Origin: Roseateles subflavus
Lineage (GTDB): Bacteria > Pseudomonadota > Gammaproteobacteria > Burkholderiales > Burkholderiaceae_C
Direction: 5' to 3'
Length of the DNA: 64,000 nt
Assembly: GCF_030285365.1 (NCBI RefSeq)
Contig: NZ_JASVDS010000001.1
Coordinates: 310,001-374,000, forward strand
The notes beneath the pieces were generated by a model, which did no database searches, had not been told where the DNA came from, and worked only from the letters and a program-made list of their open reading frames with translations. Numbering within the stretch: the stretch's first letter is position 1; the number at the start of each line of letters is the position of its first letter. Made by a program: the position numbers and the translations under genes. Positions 51,320-60,178 of the stretch are shown one piece after another.

Positions 51320-51550
51320 TCAGCGCAGGTAGTCGCTGACGCCGTGCCGGAACTTGTCCTCGAACTGGGACTGGCACTGCTCCCATTCCTCGAGCGTGGA
51401 GTCCTGGACGTCCAGGCCCTCGATTTTGCTGCTGCTCGCGAGGCTCAACGGCCGCGCGATGGCGTTCATGGCAGTGCGTCCCAGCGCGGCCATGCGCGCC
51501 ATGCCTGTCTCGGGAAGCGAGGCCCCGCGGGGCTTGATCAGCTGTGCCAT
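51320..51550 (-). CDS. Small hypothetical protein, 76 aa
   Basis: 76 residues, hydrophilic with an amphipathic N-terminal part (MAQLIKPRGASLPETGMARM) and an acidic C-terminus (TLEEWEQCQSQFEDKFRHGVSDYLR). No signal peptide or membrane segment is seen. The start is taken at 51550. I recognise no family; the position between dacB and a hydrolase gives no further hint. Confidence 0.6.
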   Translation of the reverse strand: MAQLIKPRGASLPETGMARMAALGRTAMNAIARPLSLASSSKIEGLDVQDSTLEEWEQCQSQFEDKFRHGVSDYLR

Positions 51551-51685
51551 GGTTGACCTCGGCGGCGTCAGTGATGGCTTGAGTTTGCGCCGCCGGGCCG
51601 CGTCAGGCCATCGCATTTGAGGCGCAGAAGCCCCCTGTTTCGGGGTGCCGTCCCCTGTAGCGGTGGCACGCCGGGGGCGCGCGGT

Positions 51686-52687
51686 TCAGGGGCGCGGCTC
51701 GACCTGCGTCGCGACGAATTCGCGGATCTGCTCGAGCATGGGCTGCACGGCCCGGGGGGCGTCGATCTCGCCGGCCAGCACGTGCTGGCCCGGGGACTCG
51801 CTGTAGTCGACCTCGATCAGCTGCTTGCGGGCGCTGCCGATGCGCTCGAAGGCCGCACGGGCCTCGCTGACGTCGATGACGGTGTCTCGCGGGGACATGA
51901 GCATGAGCGTGGGCGCCTGGATCTTGCCCAGCTCACTGCCGCGCACACGTTCGACCAGCGCCATCATCGGGAACAGCGCCTTCGTGGGGTAGCGGTGGGT
52001 CCAGAAGCGCGCCTTGCGCTCGTTGGCCGGCGTTTCCTGGTACTCGGGGCCCTGGACCATGCGGGCGATGCTGCGGCCCCAGGGCCAGTTGATCACGCCG
52101 GCCTTCGGGTCCCGGGGACCGAAGTTCGGGGAGATCAGCACCCATCCGGCCACGTCCTTGGCTTCCTCGCGCTGCGCCAGCCAGGCGGCCAGCGTGGCAC
52201 CCGTGGATGCGCCGACGACCAGCACGCGCTCGCCCAGCCGCTGGCCGACCTGCAGCGCCTCCAGCGCATCCGCCTTCCACTGGCCGATGCTGGCCTCGCC
52301 CATGGCCTCGCCGGGCAGGCCATGGCCCGCCAGGCGGGTGTAGAAGGTGTTGCCCCCGAGGGACGCGGCCAGGCGCTCGGGCAGCGGCGCCATCTCCTGG
52401 CGCGTGGCCGAGAAGCCATGCAGGTAGACCACGGCCCAGGGCGCGCGCTGGCGGCCCTTCTCGCCCCAGACGATGTGCTTCTCGGTGCCCGGCGTGAGCC
52501 CCGGGAAGCGGGCCTCCTCGGCGCGCAGATGGCGCTCCAGCGCCTCCAGCGGCTCCGGCAGGTGCACGGGCGTCGTCGGCGCCGGCTCCCAGGCGATCTC
52601 GCCGTTGCGGGGGCCGATGGAGAACGTCAGGCCGCAGGCCAGCAGCGCCAGCGCGGCGCCCCAGGCGATGCGGCCGGCTCGGCTCAC
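51686..52687 (-). CDS. Alpha/beta hydrolase, GTG start
   Basis: 333 residues. An N-terminal membrane or signal segment ([16 protein letters not shown]) is followed by the hydrolase fold: [40 protein letters not shown] (nucleophile elbow GASTGA, Ser near 145), [15 protein letters not shown] (Asp) and [12 protein letters not shown] (His). It is likely an exported carboxylesterase or lipase-like enzyme. The GTG start overlaps the aminotransferase stop by 4 bases (GTGA), which favours translational coupling over an upstream start. Confidence 0.85.
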   Translation of the reverse strand: MSRAGRIAWGAALALLACGLTFSIGPRNGEIAWEPAPTTPVHLPEPLEALERHLRAEEARFPGLTPGTEKHIVWGEKGRQRAPWAVVYLHGFSATRQEMAPLPERLAASLGGNTFYTRLAGHGLPGEAMGEASIGQWKADALEALQVGQRLGERVLVVGASTGATLAAWLAQREEAKDVAGWVLISPNFGPRDPKAGVINWPWGRSIARMVQGPEYQETPANERKARFWTHRYPTKALFPMMALVERVRGSELGKIQAPTLMLMSPRDTVIDVSEARAAFERIGSARKQLIEVDYSESPGQHVLAGEIDAPRAVQPMLEQIREFVATQVEPRP

Positions 52688-53877
52688 GCCAGCACCGCGG
52701 CCATGGCGTTCGCCACGGCTTCCACGTTCTTGGTGTTCAGGCCGGCGACGCACATGCGGCCCGAGCGGACCAGGTAGACGCCGAACTCGTCCTTCAGGCG
52801 GTCCACCTGCGCCGGCGTGAGGCCGGTGTAGCTGAACATGCCGCGCTGGTGCAGGAAGTAGTCGAAGTTGCGGCCCGGCAGCTTGGCCGACAGCGTCTGG
52901 TGCAGCGCGTTGCGCATGGCGAGGATGCGCTCGCGCATCTCCTCGACCTCGCCTTCCCACAGGGCGCGCAGGGCCGGGTCGCCCAGCACCTTGGCCACGA
53001 GCTGCCCGCCGTGCATCGGCGGGTTGGAGTAGTTGCGGCGGATGGTCGCCTTGAGCTGGCCCAGCACGTGCGTGGCCTGCTGGGCATCCGGGCAGACGAC
53101 CGACAGCCCGCCGCAGCGCTCGCCGTACAGGCTCATGTTCTTCGAGAAGCTGTTGGCCACGAAGAAGGGCAGGCCGGCGTCGGCCATCGCGCGGATGGCG
53201 AAGGCGTCCTGCTCCAGGCCGTCGCCGTAGCCCTGGTAGGCGATGTCCAGGAAGGGCAGCAGCTCGCGCTGCTTCAGCAGGGGGATGAGGGTGTCCCACT
53301 GCACGGGGGTGAGGTCCACGCCGGTGGGGTTGTGGCAGCAGGCGTGCAGCAGCACCACGCTCTTGGCGGGCATGGCCTGCACGGCCTCGAGCAGCTCGTT
53401 GAAGCGCACGCCGCCGCTCACGGGGTCGTAGTAGGGGTAGGTCTTGACCGCGATGCCCGAGCCCTCGAAGACGGCGCGGTGGTTGTCCCAGGTCGGGTCG
53501 GAGACATAGATCGCGCTCTCGGGGAAGTAGCGCTTGATGAAGTCGGCGCCGACTTTCAGGCCGCCACTCGAGCCCACGCTCTGGATGGTGGCCACGCGGC
53601 CGGCCTTCAGCACCTCGGCGTCACGGCCGAACAGCAGGGCCTGCACCTCGCTGCGGAAGGCGGCGAGGCCCTCCATGGGCAGGTAGGGGCGCGCGCCGGC
53701 GGTCTCGACCACCGCCAGCTCGGCCTTGCGGACCGAATCCATCATGGGGATGCGGCCGTCGTTGTCGAAGTAGATGCCGATGGACAGGTTGATCTTGCCT
53801 GCGCGCGGATCCTTCTGGAAGGCTTCGTTCAGGCTGAGGATGGGATCGCCCGCATAGGCGTCAACGTGTTGGAACAT
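52684..53877 (-). CDS. tyrB: Aromatic amino acid/aspartate aminotransferase
   Basis: 397 residues, class I PLP aminotransferase. It begins [23 protein letters not shown], has [11 protein letters not shown] and the PLP lysine in [16 protein letters not shown], and ends with [16 protein letters not shown] and RMCVAGL (substrate carboxylate Arg). The pattern is that of AspC/TyrB enzymes interconverting aspartate or aromatic amino acids with 2-oxoglutarate. The choice between aspC and tyrB is not decisive. It is upstream of, and coupled to, the hydrolase gene. Confidence 0.95.
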   Translation of the reverse strand: MFQHVDAYAGDPILSLNEAFQKDPRAGKINLSIGIYFDNDGRIPMMDSVRKAELAVVETAGARPYLPMEGLAAFRSEVQALLFGRDAEVLKAGRVATIQSVGSSGGLKVGADFIKRYFPESAIYVSDPTWDNHRAVFEGSGIAVKTYPYYDPVSGGVRFNELLEAVQAMPAKSVVLLHACCHNPTGVDLTPVQWDTLIPLLKQRELLPFLDIAYQGYGDGLEQDAFAIRAMADAGLPFFVANSFSKNMSLYGERCGGLSVVCPDAQQATHVLGQLKATIRRNYSNPPMHGGQLVAKVLGDPALRALWEGEVEEMRERILAMRNALHQTLSAKLPGRNFDYFLHQRGMFSYTGLTPAQVDRLKDEFGVYLVRSGRMCVAGLNTKNVEAVANAMAAVLA

Positions 53878-54165
53878 GGCAGTCACTCCGGGGGTCTGGG
53901 TCAGCCCGCCATTATGCGGCCGGGGGCTGCCAGACAGGCCCCGCGGGCCGGTCGGCAGCCCCGCCGCAGCGGGGCGGTCGCCTTCGTCCCTGATGAGGGG
54001 AGGCTTGCCCGCCAAGGGCGCTGACACAGGCCACGCGGCGGGGGATTGGCGCGCAGTCTATGCCAGCCGCCGCCGATGTTCGCGTGCCGAAGGACACCCG
54101 TGCGGACCCGCCCGGGGCCGCGGCGCCGGTGGGGCCGGTGGGGCCGGCCAGGCGTGAGGGCCGCC

Positions 54166-55338
54166 TCAGCCGGCGGGCGCCAGCCAGTGCGCAAAGCGCC
54201 CATGCGGATGGGACCATGCCAGCGCCTGGGGCGCCTGCCCGGCGCGGCGCCATTGCCACAGCGTGGCGCTCCCGGCCGACAGCGCCTCGGGACGGGCGGC
54301 CAGCGGCACGTCAGCCGGCCAGTCGCTGTGAGCCGGGGCCTCGGCGCTGAGCCACCAGAGCCCGCGCGCCGCCATCAGCTGCTCGATGCGCGCCCGGTGG
54401 CGATGCCGGTCCGCCTCCTGGAAGTAGTACAGCACCCAGCTGTTGAACAGCACCGGCTGCACGTCGGCGGGCAGGCCGTCCAGCCAGGACTCGAGCACGG
54501 CCAGGCCGTCCGACGCCGCCTGCACGGGCCAGCGCTGGCGGCACGCCACGCCCAGCGCCGCGCTCAGCCGCGCCCGCCGCTCGTGGTCGTAGGGCCACAG
54601 GCAGGCGAGCAGCCAGCGGGCGTCAGCCTCGTCGGCGACCTGCAGGGGCGCGAGGTCCACCCCCAGGCGCCGGGCCAGCGCGAAGCCGGGCTCCGGCGAC
54701 GGGAAGGCACCGTGCCAGCGGCAGGTGGCGACGGGCGCGTCGGACGACGCCGGGGCCACCTCGAGCCTCGCCGCCTGGCCCGGTGCGGCCTGCGGGTCGA
54801 GATAGCGGTAGCCGTAGGCGTCCACCCCGAGGTTCAGCCCGGCACTGCAGCCGAAGTCAAAGAGCGCCAGGCGCGGGCGCCCGCCGGCCCGGGCCAGGTG
54901 CTGCAGGGCGGGCCACAGCACTGCACAGCGGCCGATCTCGTTGGTCTGGGTTGCCCGACGGCGCAGCAGCGCCCGCAGCGCCGGCTCGTGCGCCTCGACG
55001 AACGCCGCCAGTGCCGCAGGCAAGGCCGCGTCCGGGATCCGGGTGCCGCCCACCGAAGGGAAATAGGCGGCCAACGCCGACGCCGGCGCCTCCATCACGA
55101 GGCTGTGCAGGGCGGCGAGGTACAGGTTCGGCCGGGCCTGCTCCGGGGGCGTCTCGTCCATCGGCGCCAGCAGGGCGGGCTGCGCCGCGAGCGCGCGCCC
55201 GATGGCCTGATAGAGCGGCTCCTCGGGGCAGTCTTCGGCCGCGAAGGCCCGGAAGACGCGGGACCAGTCGGTCCGCGCCGCCGGGGCATCCGGCCCGGGG
55301 GGGCATGGCAGGTGTGACAGGTGGAGAGCGGCAGTCAT
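54166..55338 (-). CDS. DUF2332 family protein
   Basis: 390 residues, soluble. It has an initial LPCPPGPDAPAARTDWSRVFRAFAAEDCPEEPLYQAIGRALA, then ALHSLVMEAPASALAAYFPSVGG, NEIGRCAVLWPALQHLA and LALFDFGCSAGLNLGVDAYGYRY. The glycine-rich strand resembles the SAM-binding motif of methyltransferases, so this family may be a divergent methyltransferase. Its ending, ATLWQWRRAGQAPQALAWSHPHGRFAHWL, matches DUF2332. It is divergent from the Crp-like gene with 57 bases between, which suggests shared control. Confidence 0.9.
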   Translation of the reverse strand: MTAALHLSHLPCPPGPDAPAARTDWSRVFRAFAAEDCPEEPLYQAIGRALAAQPALLAPMDETPPEQARPNLYLAALHSLVMEAPASALAAYFPSVGGTRIPDAALPAALAAFVEAHEPALRALLRRRATQTNEIGRCAVLWPALQHLARAGGRPRLALFDFGCSAGLNLGVDAYGYRYLDPQAAPGQAARLEVAPASSDAPVATCRWHGAFPSPEPGFALARRLGVDLAPLQVADEADARWLLACLWPYDHERRARLSAALGVACRQRWPVQAASDGLAVLESWLDGLPADVQPVLFNSWVLYYFQEADRHRHRARIEQLMAARGLWWLSAEAPAHSDWPADVPLAARPEALSAGSATLWQWRRAGQAPQALAWSHPHGRFAHWLAPAG

Positions 55339-55372
55339 GCGGGCAGCATAGGGCGGCCGCCTCGCCAGAACA

Positions 55373-55386
55373 GTCGGACACCCGAC
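55373..55386. promoter_or_regulatory. Inverted repeat between divergent DUF2332 and Crp-like genes
   Basis: GTCGG-ACAC-CCGAC, 5-base arms with a 4-base centre, ends 9 bases before the Crp-like ATG. It could be an autoregulatory operator. The arms are too short to be confident. Confidence 0.3.
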
Positions 55387-55395
55387 AATCTCACC

Positions 55396-56181
55396 ATGAC
55401 CGCTCCCCGACACCGCCCGCCCCCTCCTGCGCCCGCCCGCTCTGCCCGGCGGGCCGCGCCCCGAGACGGCCACGCCCCGCGGACGGACGTGCGTGCCGCC
55501 TTCACCGCGGTCCTGGACGCGCTGTCACCGGGCCTCGGGCCGACGCTGGACGACGCCCGCTGGGCGGCGCTCGGCCCCCTGCTGCGCCTGCTGCCGCTGG
55601 CGCCCGGCCAGCCGGTGCTGCTGCAGGGCCATCGGCCGCAGGCCTTCTTTGCGGTGGCGGCGGGCGAGGTTGAGGCCCGCTTCAGCGGGCTGGACGGCCA
55701 GGTGTCCGTGCTGGAAGCCGTGGCGCCACCGCGGCTCTTCGGCCTGGCGGGCTTCGTGTGCGGCCAGCCCTCGCGCTACGAGGCCGTGGCGCGCGAGCCG
55801 AGCCAGCTGATCGCCATCGGCCCGGGCGCCTACACCTGGCTCATGGACCAGCTGCCTGGATTCGCGCGGGCCCTCATGCGGGAGTTCGCCGGGCGCTATG
55901 CGGGCACGCTGGGCCTGCTGGCGGCGTCCCGGCACGCCACCGCGGCCGAGCGCCTGCTGCTGAGCCTGCAGCAGCTGGACCAGGAGCGGGGCGAGGACGT
56001 GCCGGGCGAGCCGGGCTGGCGGCGGCTGCGGGCCAGCCAGGCGGCGCTCGCGGCGCTGGCGGGCGTCTCACGGCAGACGGTCAACGAATGGCTGGGCCAG
56101 CAGGCGCGCGAAGGCCGGCTGCGCCAGGCCTATCGCTGCATCTGGTGGCGTCCCGCCGGCCCGGCGCTCACAAGGTCTTGA
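55396..56181 (+). CDS. Crp/Fnr-family transcriptional regulator
   Basis: 261 residues. A Pro/Arg-rich N-terminus (about 1-35) is followed by the cyclic-nucleotide-binding-like domain (QPVLLQGHRPQAFFAVAAGEVEARFSGLDGQVSVLEAV) and a C-terminal winged helix (RASQAALAALAGVSRQTVNEWLGQQAREGRLRQAYRCIWW) with recognition helix SRQTVNEWL. It has no Fnr cysteine set. It is divergent from DUF2332, and its last 14 bases overlap the end of the convergent diheme peroxidase gene. Confidence 0.9.
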   Translation: MTAPRHRPPPPAPARSARRAAPRDGHAPRTDVRAAFTAVLDALSPGLGPTLDDARWAALGPLLRLLPLAPGQPVLLQGHRPQAFFAVAAGEVEARFSGLDGQVSVLEAVAPPRLFGLAGFVCGQPSRYEAVAREPSQLIAIGPGAYTWLMDQLPGFARALMREFAGRYAGTLGLLAASRHATAAERLLLSLQQLDQERGEDVPGEPGWRRLRASQAALAALAGVSRQTVNEWLGQQAREGRLRQAYRCIWWRPAGPALTRS

Positions 56182-57976
56182 GGTACTCCAGCAAGGCGCG
56201 CTTGTCCGCCTCGGGCAAGGTGGTGCCGGCCAGATGGCCGGTGTTGCCGTTGCCGGGCTGCGTGGTGTCGAAGCTGGACGGCCCCTGATCGCTCACCAGG
56301 CCCACGCGCACCGGATCGAACTCGCGGCTGCCCACAAAGAAGCGCGCCGGCCGCTGCGCCACCGGCTGCAGCAGCGCCCAGAGACTGGGCACCGAGCCGT
56401 TGTGCAGGTAGGGCGCCGTGGCCCAGATGCCGTTCAGCGGCCGGGCCTTGTAGGTCGCCACGGGCGTTGGCGCGGGCGCCGGCGCCACGGCGGGTGCCGC
56501 GTCATGGGCCACACCGGGGGCCGGAGGCGAGGACAGCACCTGCTTGAGCAGCTCCGCCGTGGGGCGCTGGTGCGTCCAGCCGGCCGGCGGCTGGAACTGG
56601 CCGGCGCCACGCAGCTCGTCCGCCAGCTGGGCTTCGTACTGCAGGATCAGGGCGTCCAGCGTCGACGGGATGTCGGACAGCATCACCCCCAGCGCGCCCT
56701 GCACCACCATCGTGGCGCCCGGTGCCTTGGCGCCGTAGCGCGTGCCCAGCGGTGCACCGGTGATCTGCACGCCCTGCAGCCGGCCGGTCAGCGCCTGGCG
56801 CATCGCGACGGCCGTGGCCATGGTCGGGTCCGTGCCGACATCGTGCATCTGCGCCGTGATGCGCCGGTAGGGGTTGGTGCGCTCGATGGGCAGGTGGCAC
56901 TGCGCGCACTGCTGGCCGTAGATCGCCTCGCCCTGCTTCGCCAGGCTGCGGTCCAGGGGGCCCAGCAGCTTTTCGTCCCACTGCGGCGACCACAGGCTGC
57001 GCAGCCAGCCTTCCAGGTGCCCCAGCGCGCGGATGTCGACGGAGCTCGGGTAGCGGCAGCCGATGGGCTTGCAGTCCTCGATGCGCAGGTTGCCGAACAC
57101 GCCCAGCACCTCGCCCACATTGCGCGTCACCTCGCCCAGGCCGATGGGGCCGTTGGGCGCGGAGCCGTTCCATTGCACCTTGTCGTGCTGGGGCGTATCC
57201 CACAGGAAGGGATAGGACACCGGCGCATTGGGCGGCAGCGCGTTGGCCGGCAGGTCCAGGGAGGTCACCAGCACCTCGTTGAAGATGTTGCCGAAGGCGT
57301 CGAGCCGCGCATGGCCCGGGCTCTGCGTCGGCCGGTTCAGGGCCAGCCGGGACGCGGACTCGGCCGCCTCGCGCGCCAGCGCCTCGCGCAGCGCCTGCTG
57401 CTGTGCCGGGCTCGTCTGGCCGAGGGCCGTGGCGAAGCGCTGGAACTTGGCCTCGTCCACCTGCGTGGCCTGCAGCGCGGCCACCAGCTCGGCGAAGAAA
57501 CGGTTGAAGTCCGCCAGCGCCGGGGCACCGTCGATGCGCAGGCCGCGGCCCTTGAAGTTGATCTGGCCCGTGTGGCAGGCTGCGCAGCTCAGGCCCATCC
57601 AGTCCTGCCCCTTGGCGTCCGTCGCCCGGGTGAAGCCCACGGGCAGGCCGTCGGGGTTCCAGGCGCCGGGCCCGGGGTCGGCCGGCAGGTAGCCCAGCTG
57701 CTCGATGTGGGCACGGCTGCGGAAGGGCTCGGTGCTCTCGGCCCGCTCCAGCACGAGGAACCAGCGGTAGGGAATGATCTGCGAGCCCTGCGAGGTGAAC
57801 CAGAAGGACATCTGCGTCTTCTGGTCCCAGCCCTGATCCAGGCTGAAGACCGGCATGGGGCCGGCGCTGTCAGGCACCGGCGTGTTGTTCGGGACGGGCT
57901 GCCAGACGGCGCAGGCCGCCAGGGCCAGAGCGGCGCAAGCCAGGGCCAGTGGCCCGCGTTGAAGCGTCCTGTTCAT
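56168..57976 (-). CDS. Diheme cytochrome c peroxidase-like lipoprotein (RoxA/RoxB-like)
   Basis: 602 residues. A lipoprotein signal, ALALAACAV (Cys about 22), precedes two c-type heme sites, CAACH (131-135) and CAQCH (357-361). Motifs of the diheme peroxidase/rubber-oxygenase group are visible: PLNGIWATAPYLHNGSVPSLWALL and FFVGSREFDPVRVG. The enzyme may reduce peroxide or oxidise an organic substrate at the cell surface; the RoxA/RoxB relation is inferred from length and motifs. It overlaps the convergent Crp-like gene by 14 bases, and a 106-base divergent region separates it from the hypothetical at 58083. Confidence 0.92.
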   Translation of the reverse strand: MNRTLQRGPLALACAALALAACAVWQPVPNNTPVPDSAGPMPVFSLDQGWDQKTQMSFWFTSQGSQIIPYRWFLVLERAESTEPFRSRAHIEQLGYLPADPGPGAWNPDGLPVGFTRATDAKGQDWMGLSCAACHTGQINFKGRGLRIDGAPALADFNRFFAELVAALQATQVDEAKFQRFATALGQTSPAQQQALREALAREAAESASRLALNRPTQSPGHARLDAFGNIFNEVLVTSLDLPANALPPNAPVSYPFLWDTPQHDKVQWNGSAPNGPIGLGEVTRNVGEVLGVFGNLRIEDCKPIGCRYPSSVDIRALGHLEGWLRSLWSPQWDEKLLGPLDRSLAKQGEAIYGQQCAQCHLPIERTNPYRRITAQMHDVGTDPTMATAVAMRQALTGRLQGVQITGAPLGTRYGAKAPGATMVVQGALGVMLSDIPSTLDALILQYEAQLADELRGAGQFQPPAGWTHQRPTAELLKQVLSSPPAPGVAHDAAPAVAPAPAPTPVATYKARPLNGIWATAPYLHNGSVPSLWALLQPVAQRPARFFVGSREFDPVRVGLVSDQGPSSFDTTQPGNGNTGHLAGTTLPEADKRALLEYLKTL

Positions 57977-58082
57977 CTTGTTTCCCCTTTGTTGTGGACC
58001 TCTGCCGGACTGTAGAAGCGGGGCAACGCGGCTGCAGGATCACTTCATCCATAGAGCTAGGGATGGCGCCGACAATGAAGGC

Positions 58083-58493
58083 ATGTACTCCACCCCCGCG
58101 GACTGGCCCTCGCCCCTGACCCTCGTCCTGGCGGACTCGGAGCTGGACAGCGCCGAGCGCCGCGGGGACGAGGCCGTGCTGACGCTCGCCAGCGCCCGGG
58201 TGCACTGGCCCAGCCTCACGCAGCGCGCCCCGCAGCAGGGCTGGGTGTGGCCGCTGCGGCTGCAGTTCACGGGAATTCAGGACTGGGAGGCGGCAGCCCT
58301 GGTGCCGGGGCGCATCGCCTCGGCGCATCTGCAGTGCGATGGGCAAGACCTGACCCTCACGCTGCCCGGCCGGCTGAAGGGCCGGCTGACGCTCACGCTG
58401 GAGGGATCGCGCGGCGGGCGCCTGCGGCTGCAGGCCGCGGCGCTGCTCGTCGCGCTGGACGGCGCGCAGCTGCGGGAGTCGCTCGCCTGCTGA
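58083..58493 (+). CDS. Hypothetical protein, 136 aa
   Basis: 136 residues, beta-rich and soluble (LTLVLADSELDSAERRGDEAVLTLASARVHW; LTLTLPGRLKGRLTLTLEGSRGGRLRL). I recognise no family. A copy of the dispersed 14-mer encodes QDLT near residues 89-92. It is convergent with the glutathione peroxidase gene (6 bases between stops). Confidence 0.65.
   Translation: MYSTPADWPSPLTLVLADSELDSAERRGDEAVLTLASARVHWPSLTQRAPQQGWVWPLRLQFTGIQDWEAAALVPGRIASAHLQCDGQDLTLTLPGRLKGRLTLTLEGSRGGRLRLQAAALLVALDGAQLRESLAC
58343..58356 (+). repeat. Dispersed 14-mer GCAAGACCTGACCC, copy 5
   Basis: An exact copy inside the 136-residue hypothetical, again read as QDLT in the plus frame. This is the same frame choice as in dppC. 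Confidence 0.75.
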
Positions 58494-58499
58494 GCGGGC

Positions 58500-58991
58500 T
58501 CAGCTGCCCAGCGCCGCCTCGATGTCGGCGCGCAGGGCTTCCGGGGTGTCGTTGGGTGCGTAGCGGCGGATCACGCGGCCGTCGCGGCCGACGAGGAACT
58601 TGGTGAAGTTCCACTTGATCGCCTGGGTGCCCAGCAGGCCCGGCTTCTCCTTCTTGAGCCACTGCCACAGGGGATCGGCCTTGTCGCCGTTGACCTGCAC
58701 CTTGGACATCATGGGGAAGGTCACGCCGTAGTTGATCTCGCAGAAGGAGGAGATCTCGTCGTTGGTGCCCGGGTCCTGCCCACCGAATTCGTTGCTGGGG
58801 AAGCCCACCACGACGAGGCCGCGCGTGCGGAAGTCCTGCCAGAGCTTCTCCAGGCCCTTGAACTGCGGCGTGAAGCCGCATTCGCTGGCGGTGTTGACGA
58901 TGAGCAGCACCTTGCCGTGCTGGGCGCCCAGCGAGAAGGGCTGGCCGTCGATGGCGGTGGCGTTGAAGTCGTAGACCGTCGGGTTTGGCAT
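58500..58991 (-). CDS. gpx: Glutathione peroxidase (Cys-type)
   Basis: 163 residues. The thioredoxin-like fold starts VYDFNATAIDGQPFSLGAQHGKVLLIVNTASECGFTPQF, with the peroxidatic Cys38 and the following FPSNEFGGQDPG (Gln). The Trp in the late KWNFTKFLV completes the catalytic tetrad. This is a cysteine (non-selenium) GPx, which usually uses thioredoxin as the reductant. It detoxifies hydroperoxides in the cytoplasm. The DMT gene lies 26 bases upstream on the same strand. Confidence 0.95.
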   Translation of the reverse strand: MPNPTVYDFNATAIDGQPFSLGAQHGKVLLIVNTASECGFTPQFKGLEKLWQDFRTRGLVVVGFPSNEFGGQDPGTNDEISSFCEINYGVTFPMMSKVQVNGDKADPLWQWLKKEKPGLLGTQAIKWNFTKFLVGRDGRVIRRYAPNDTPEALRADIEAALGS

Positions 58992-59017
58992 GACTGGCTC
59001 CTGCAGGAGGCTGGATA

Positions 59018-59878
59018 TTAGCCTCGCCGCCTTTCCAGCGCCGCCAGCAGGGCCGCGCCGACGATGCACAGGCCGCCCAGGGCCGTCTGCAGCGTCAGGC
59101 TCCCGCCGCCCCAGGCCAGGGACGACAGCGCTGCGAAGGGCACCTCGCAGAGCATCACGATGGCGGTGACGTTGGCCGGCAGGCGCGCTGCCCCATATTG
59201 CAGCGACAGGTTCGAGAGGAAGAACAGCAGCGTCATGCCAGCCAGGGGCAGCAGCCACAGGGCCGACGCCAGGGCCGGCCACGGCACCAGGCCCTGGCTG
59301 GCCATCACGGTGGCGGTGGCCGACGACACCAGCATGCCGCCCGTGAACATGGCCAGGGCCCGGGCCTCCGCGCTGCGGCCGGCCTCGCGGCGCAGCAGCA
59401 CATTGTTCAGGGCAAAGGACATCCCGCCGAGCACCCCCAGCCAGTCGGACAGGCTCGAGGGCATGGGCAGACCGCCCCCCGCCGGCGCCAGCACGGCCGC
59501 CGCCCCGCCCAGGGCCAGGGCCATGCGCAGCAGCGCCAGGCGGGTCAGGTGCTCGCCCAGGATCAGCCGCGCCAGCAGCACGGCCCACAGGGGCATGAGA
59601 TAGAACAGCAGCACCACCCGCACGACATCGCCGGTGGAGACGCCCCAGTTGAAGAAGGTGTTGGTCGTGCCCGCCGCTGCCATGATCAGCCACAGCGAGG
59701 GCGTGGCCAGCAGCTCGCGCCAGGCCTGGCGGCGCAGCACCACGATCACCAGCCAGGACAGGCTGAAGAAGCTGACCGTGGCCCACAGGGGATGCAGCCC
59801 CGCGGCCTGGAACTGCCGGAACGGCCACCACGAGAGACCCCAGACCAGGGCGTTGAAGATCAGACCGATGAAAGCCAT
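59018..59878 (-). CDS. EamA/DMT-superfamily transporter
   Basis: 286 residues with ten predicted membrane segments in two EamA repeats. It starts MAFIGLIFNALVWGLSWWPFRQFQAAG and has the family-typical WGVSTGDVVRVVLLFYLMPLWAVLLARLILGE in repeat 1 and PANVTAIVMLCEVPFAALSSLAWGG in repeat 2. The substrate is unknown; such carriers export metabolites or drugs. It sits directly upstream of gpx, and the pair may be co-transcribed. Confidence 0.93.
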   Translation of the reverse strand: MAFIGLIFNALVWGLSWWPFRQFQAAGLHPLWATVSFFSLSWLVIVVLRRQAWRELLATPSLWLIMAAAGTTNTFFNWGVSTGDVVRVVLLFYLMPLWAVLLARLILGEHLTRLALLRMALALGGAAAVLAPAGGGLPMPSSLSDWLGVLGGMSFALNNVLLRREAGRSAEARALAMFTGGMLVSSATATVMASQGLVPWPALASALWLLPLAGMTLLFFLSNLSLQYGAARLPANVTAIVMLCEVPFAALSSLAWGGGSLTLQTALGGLCIVGAALLAALERRRG

Positions 59879-60178
59879 GCAGCAGGCGCACACAAGAGCC
59901 GGCGGATGCGAGTGCCGGCGCGACGGATGGGGTCAGGTCATGCCCCCCAGGTGCAGGCAGACCGTCCGGACCGTGTCACTGCTTACAGGGCATGGGTTGG
60001 CTCGCTGCAACAACCCCTTGAAATCCATTGGAAAGCCGACACACTGCCGACCCACAATGCGCAGGGTTTATAGCATGGTGTTCCGCAGGGGAAGCGACTC
60101 CAATCGGGACGCCATCGAGCCGGCCTTCTCGGCAGGCCTGCCATCCGTGATGAGCCTACGAACTAGGGAGAGCCCGAC
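59879..60178. other. Intergenic region between DMT transporter and SGNH hydrolase
   Basis: 300 bases with noticeably lower GC than the genes. It contains GGGGTCAGGTCA (59929-59940), a partial copy of the dispersed 14-mer on the opposite strand, and the 14-base motif GGGTTTATAGCATG (60064-60077), shared with the region at 62548. No gene or RNA could be supported. Confidence 0.5.
60064..60077 (-). promoter_or_regulatory. Shared motif, candidate extended -10 (copy 1)
   Basis: GGGTTTATAGCATG on the plus strand reads CATGCTATAAACCC on the minus strand, which holds TGC-TATAAA, an extended -10. It lies 186 bases upstream of the DMT transporter start. An identical 14-mer lies upstream of lplT. The -35 element is poor. 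Confidence 0.4.

Noticed and set aside
51320-51550. LPETG motif in the small hypothetical protein, read as a sortase signal
   Set aside because: It lies near the N-terminus with no following membrane segment or basic tail, and sortase signals are C-terminal; coincidence.
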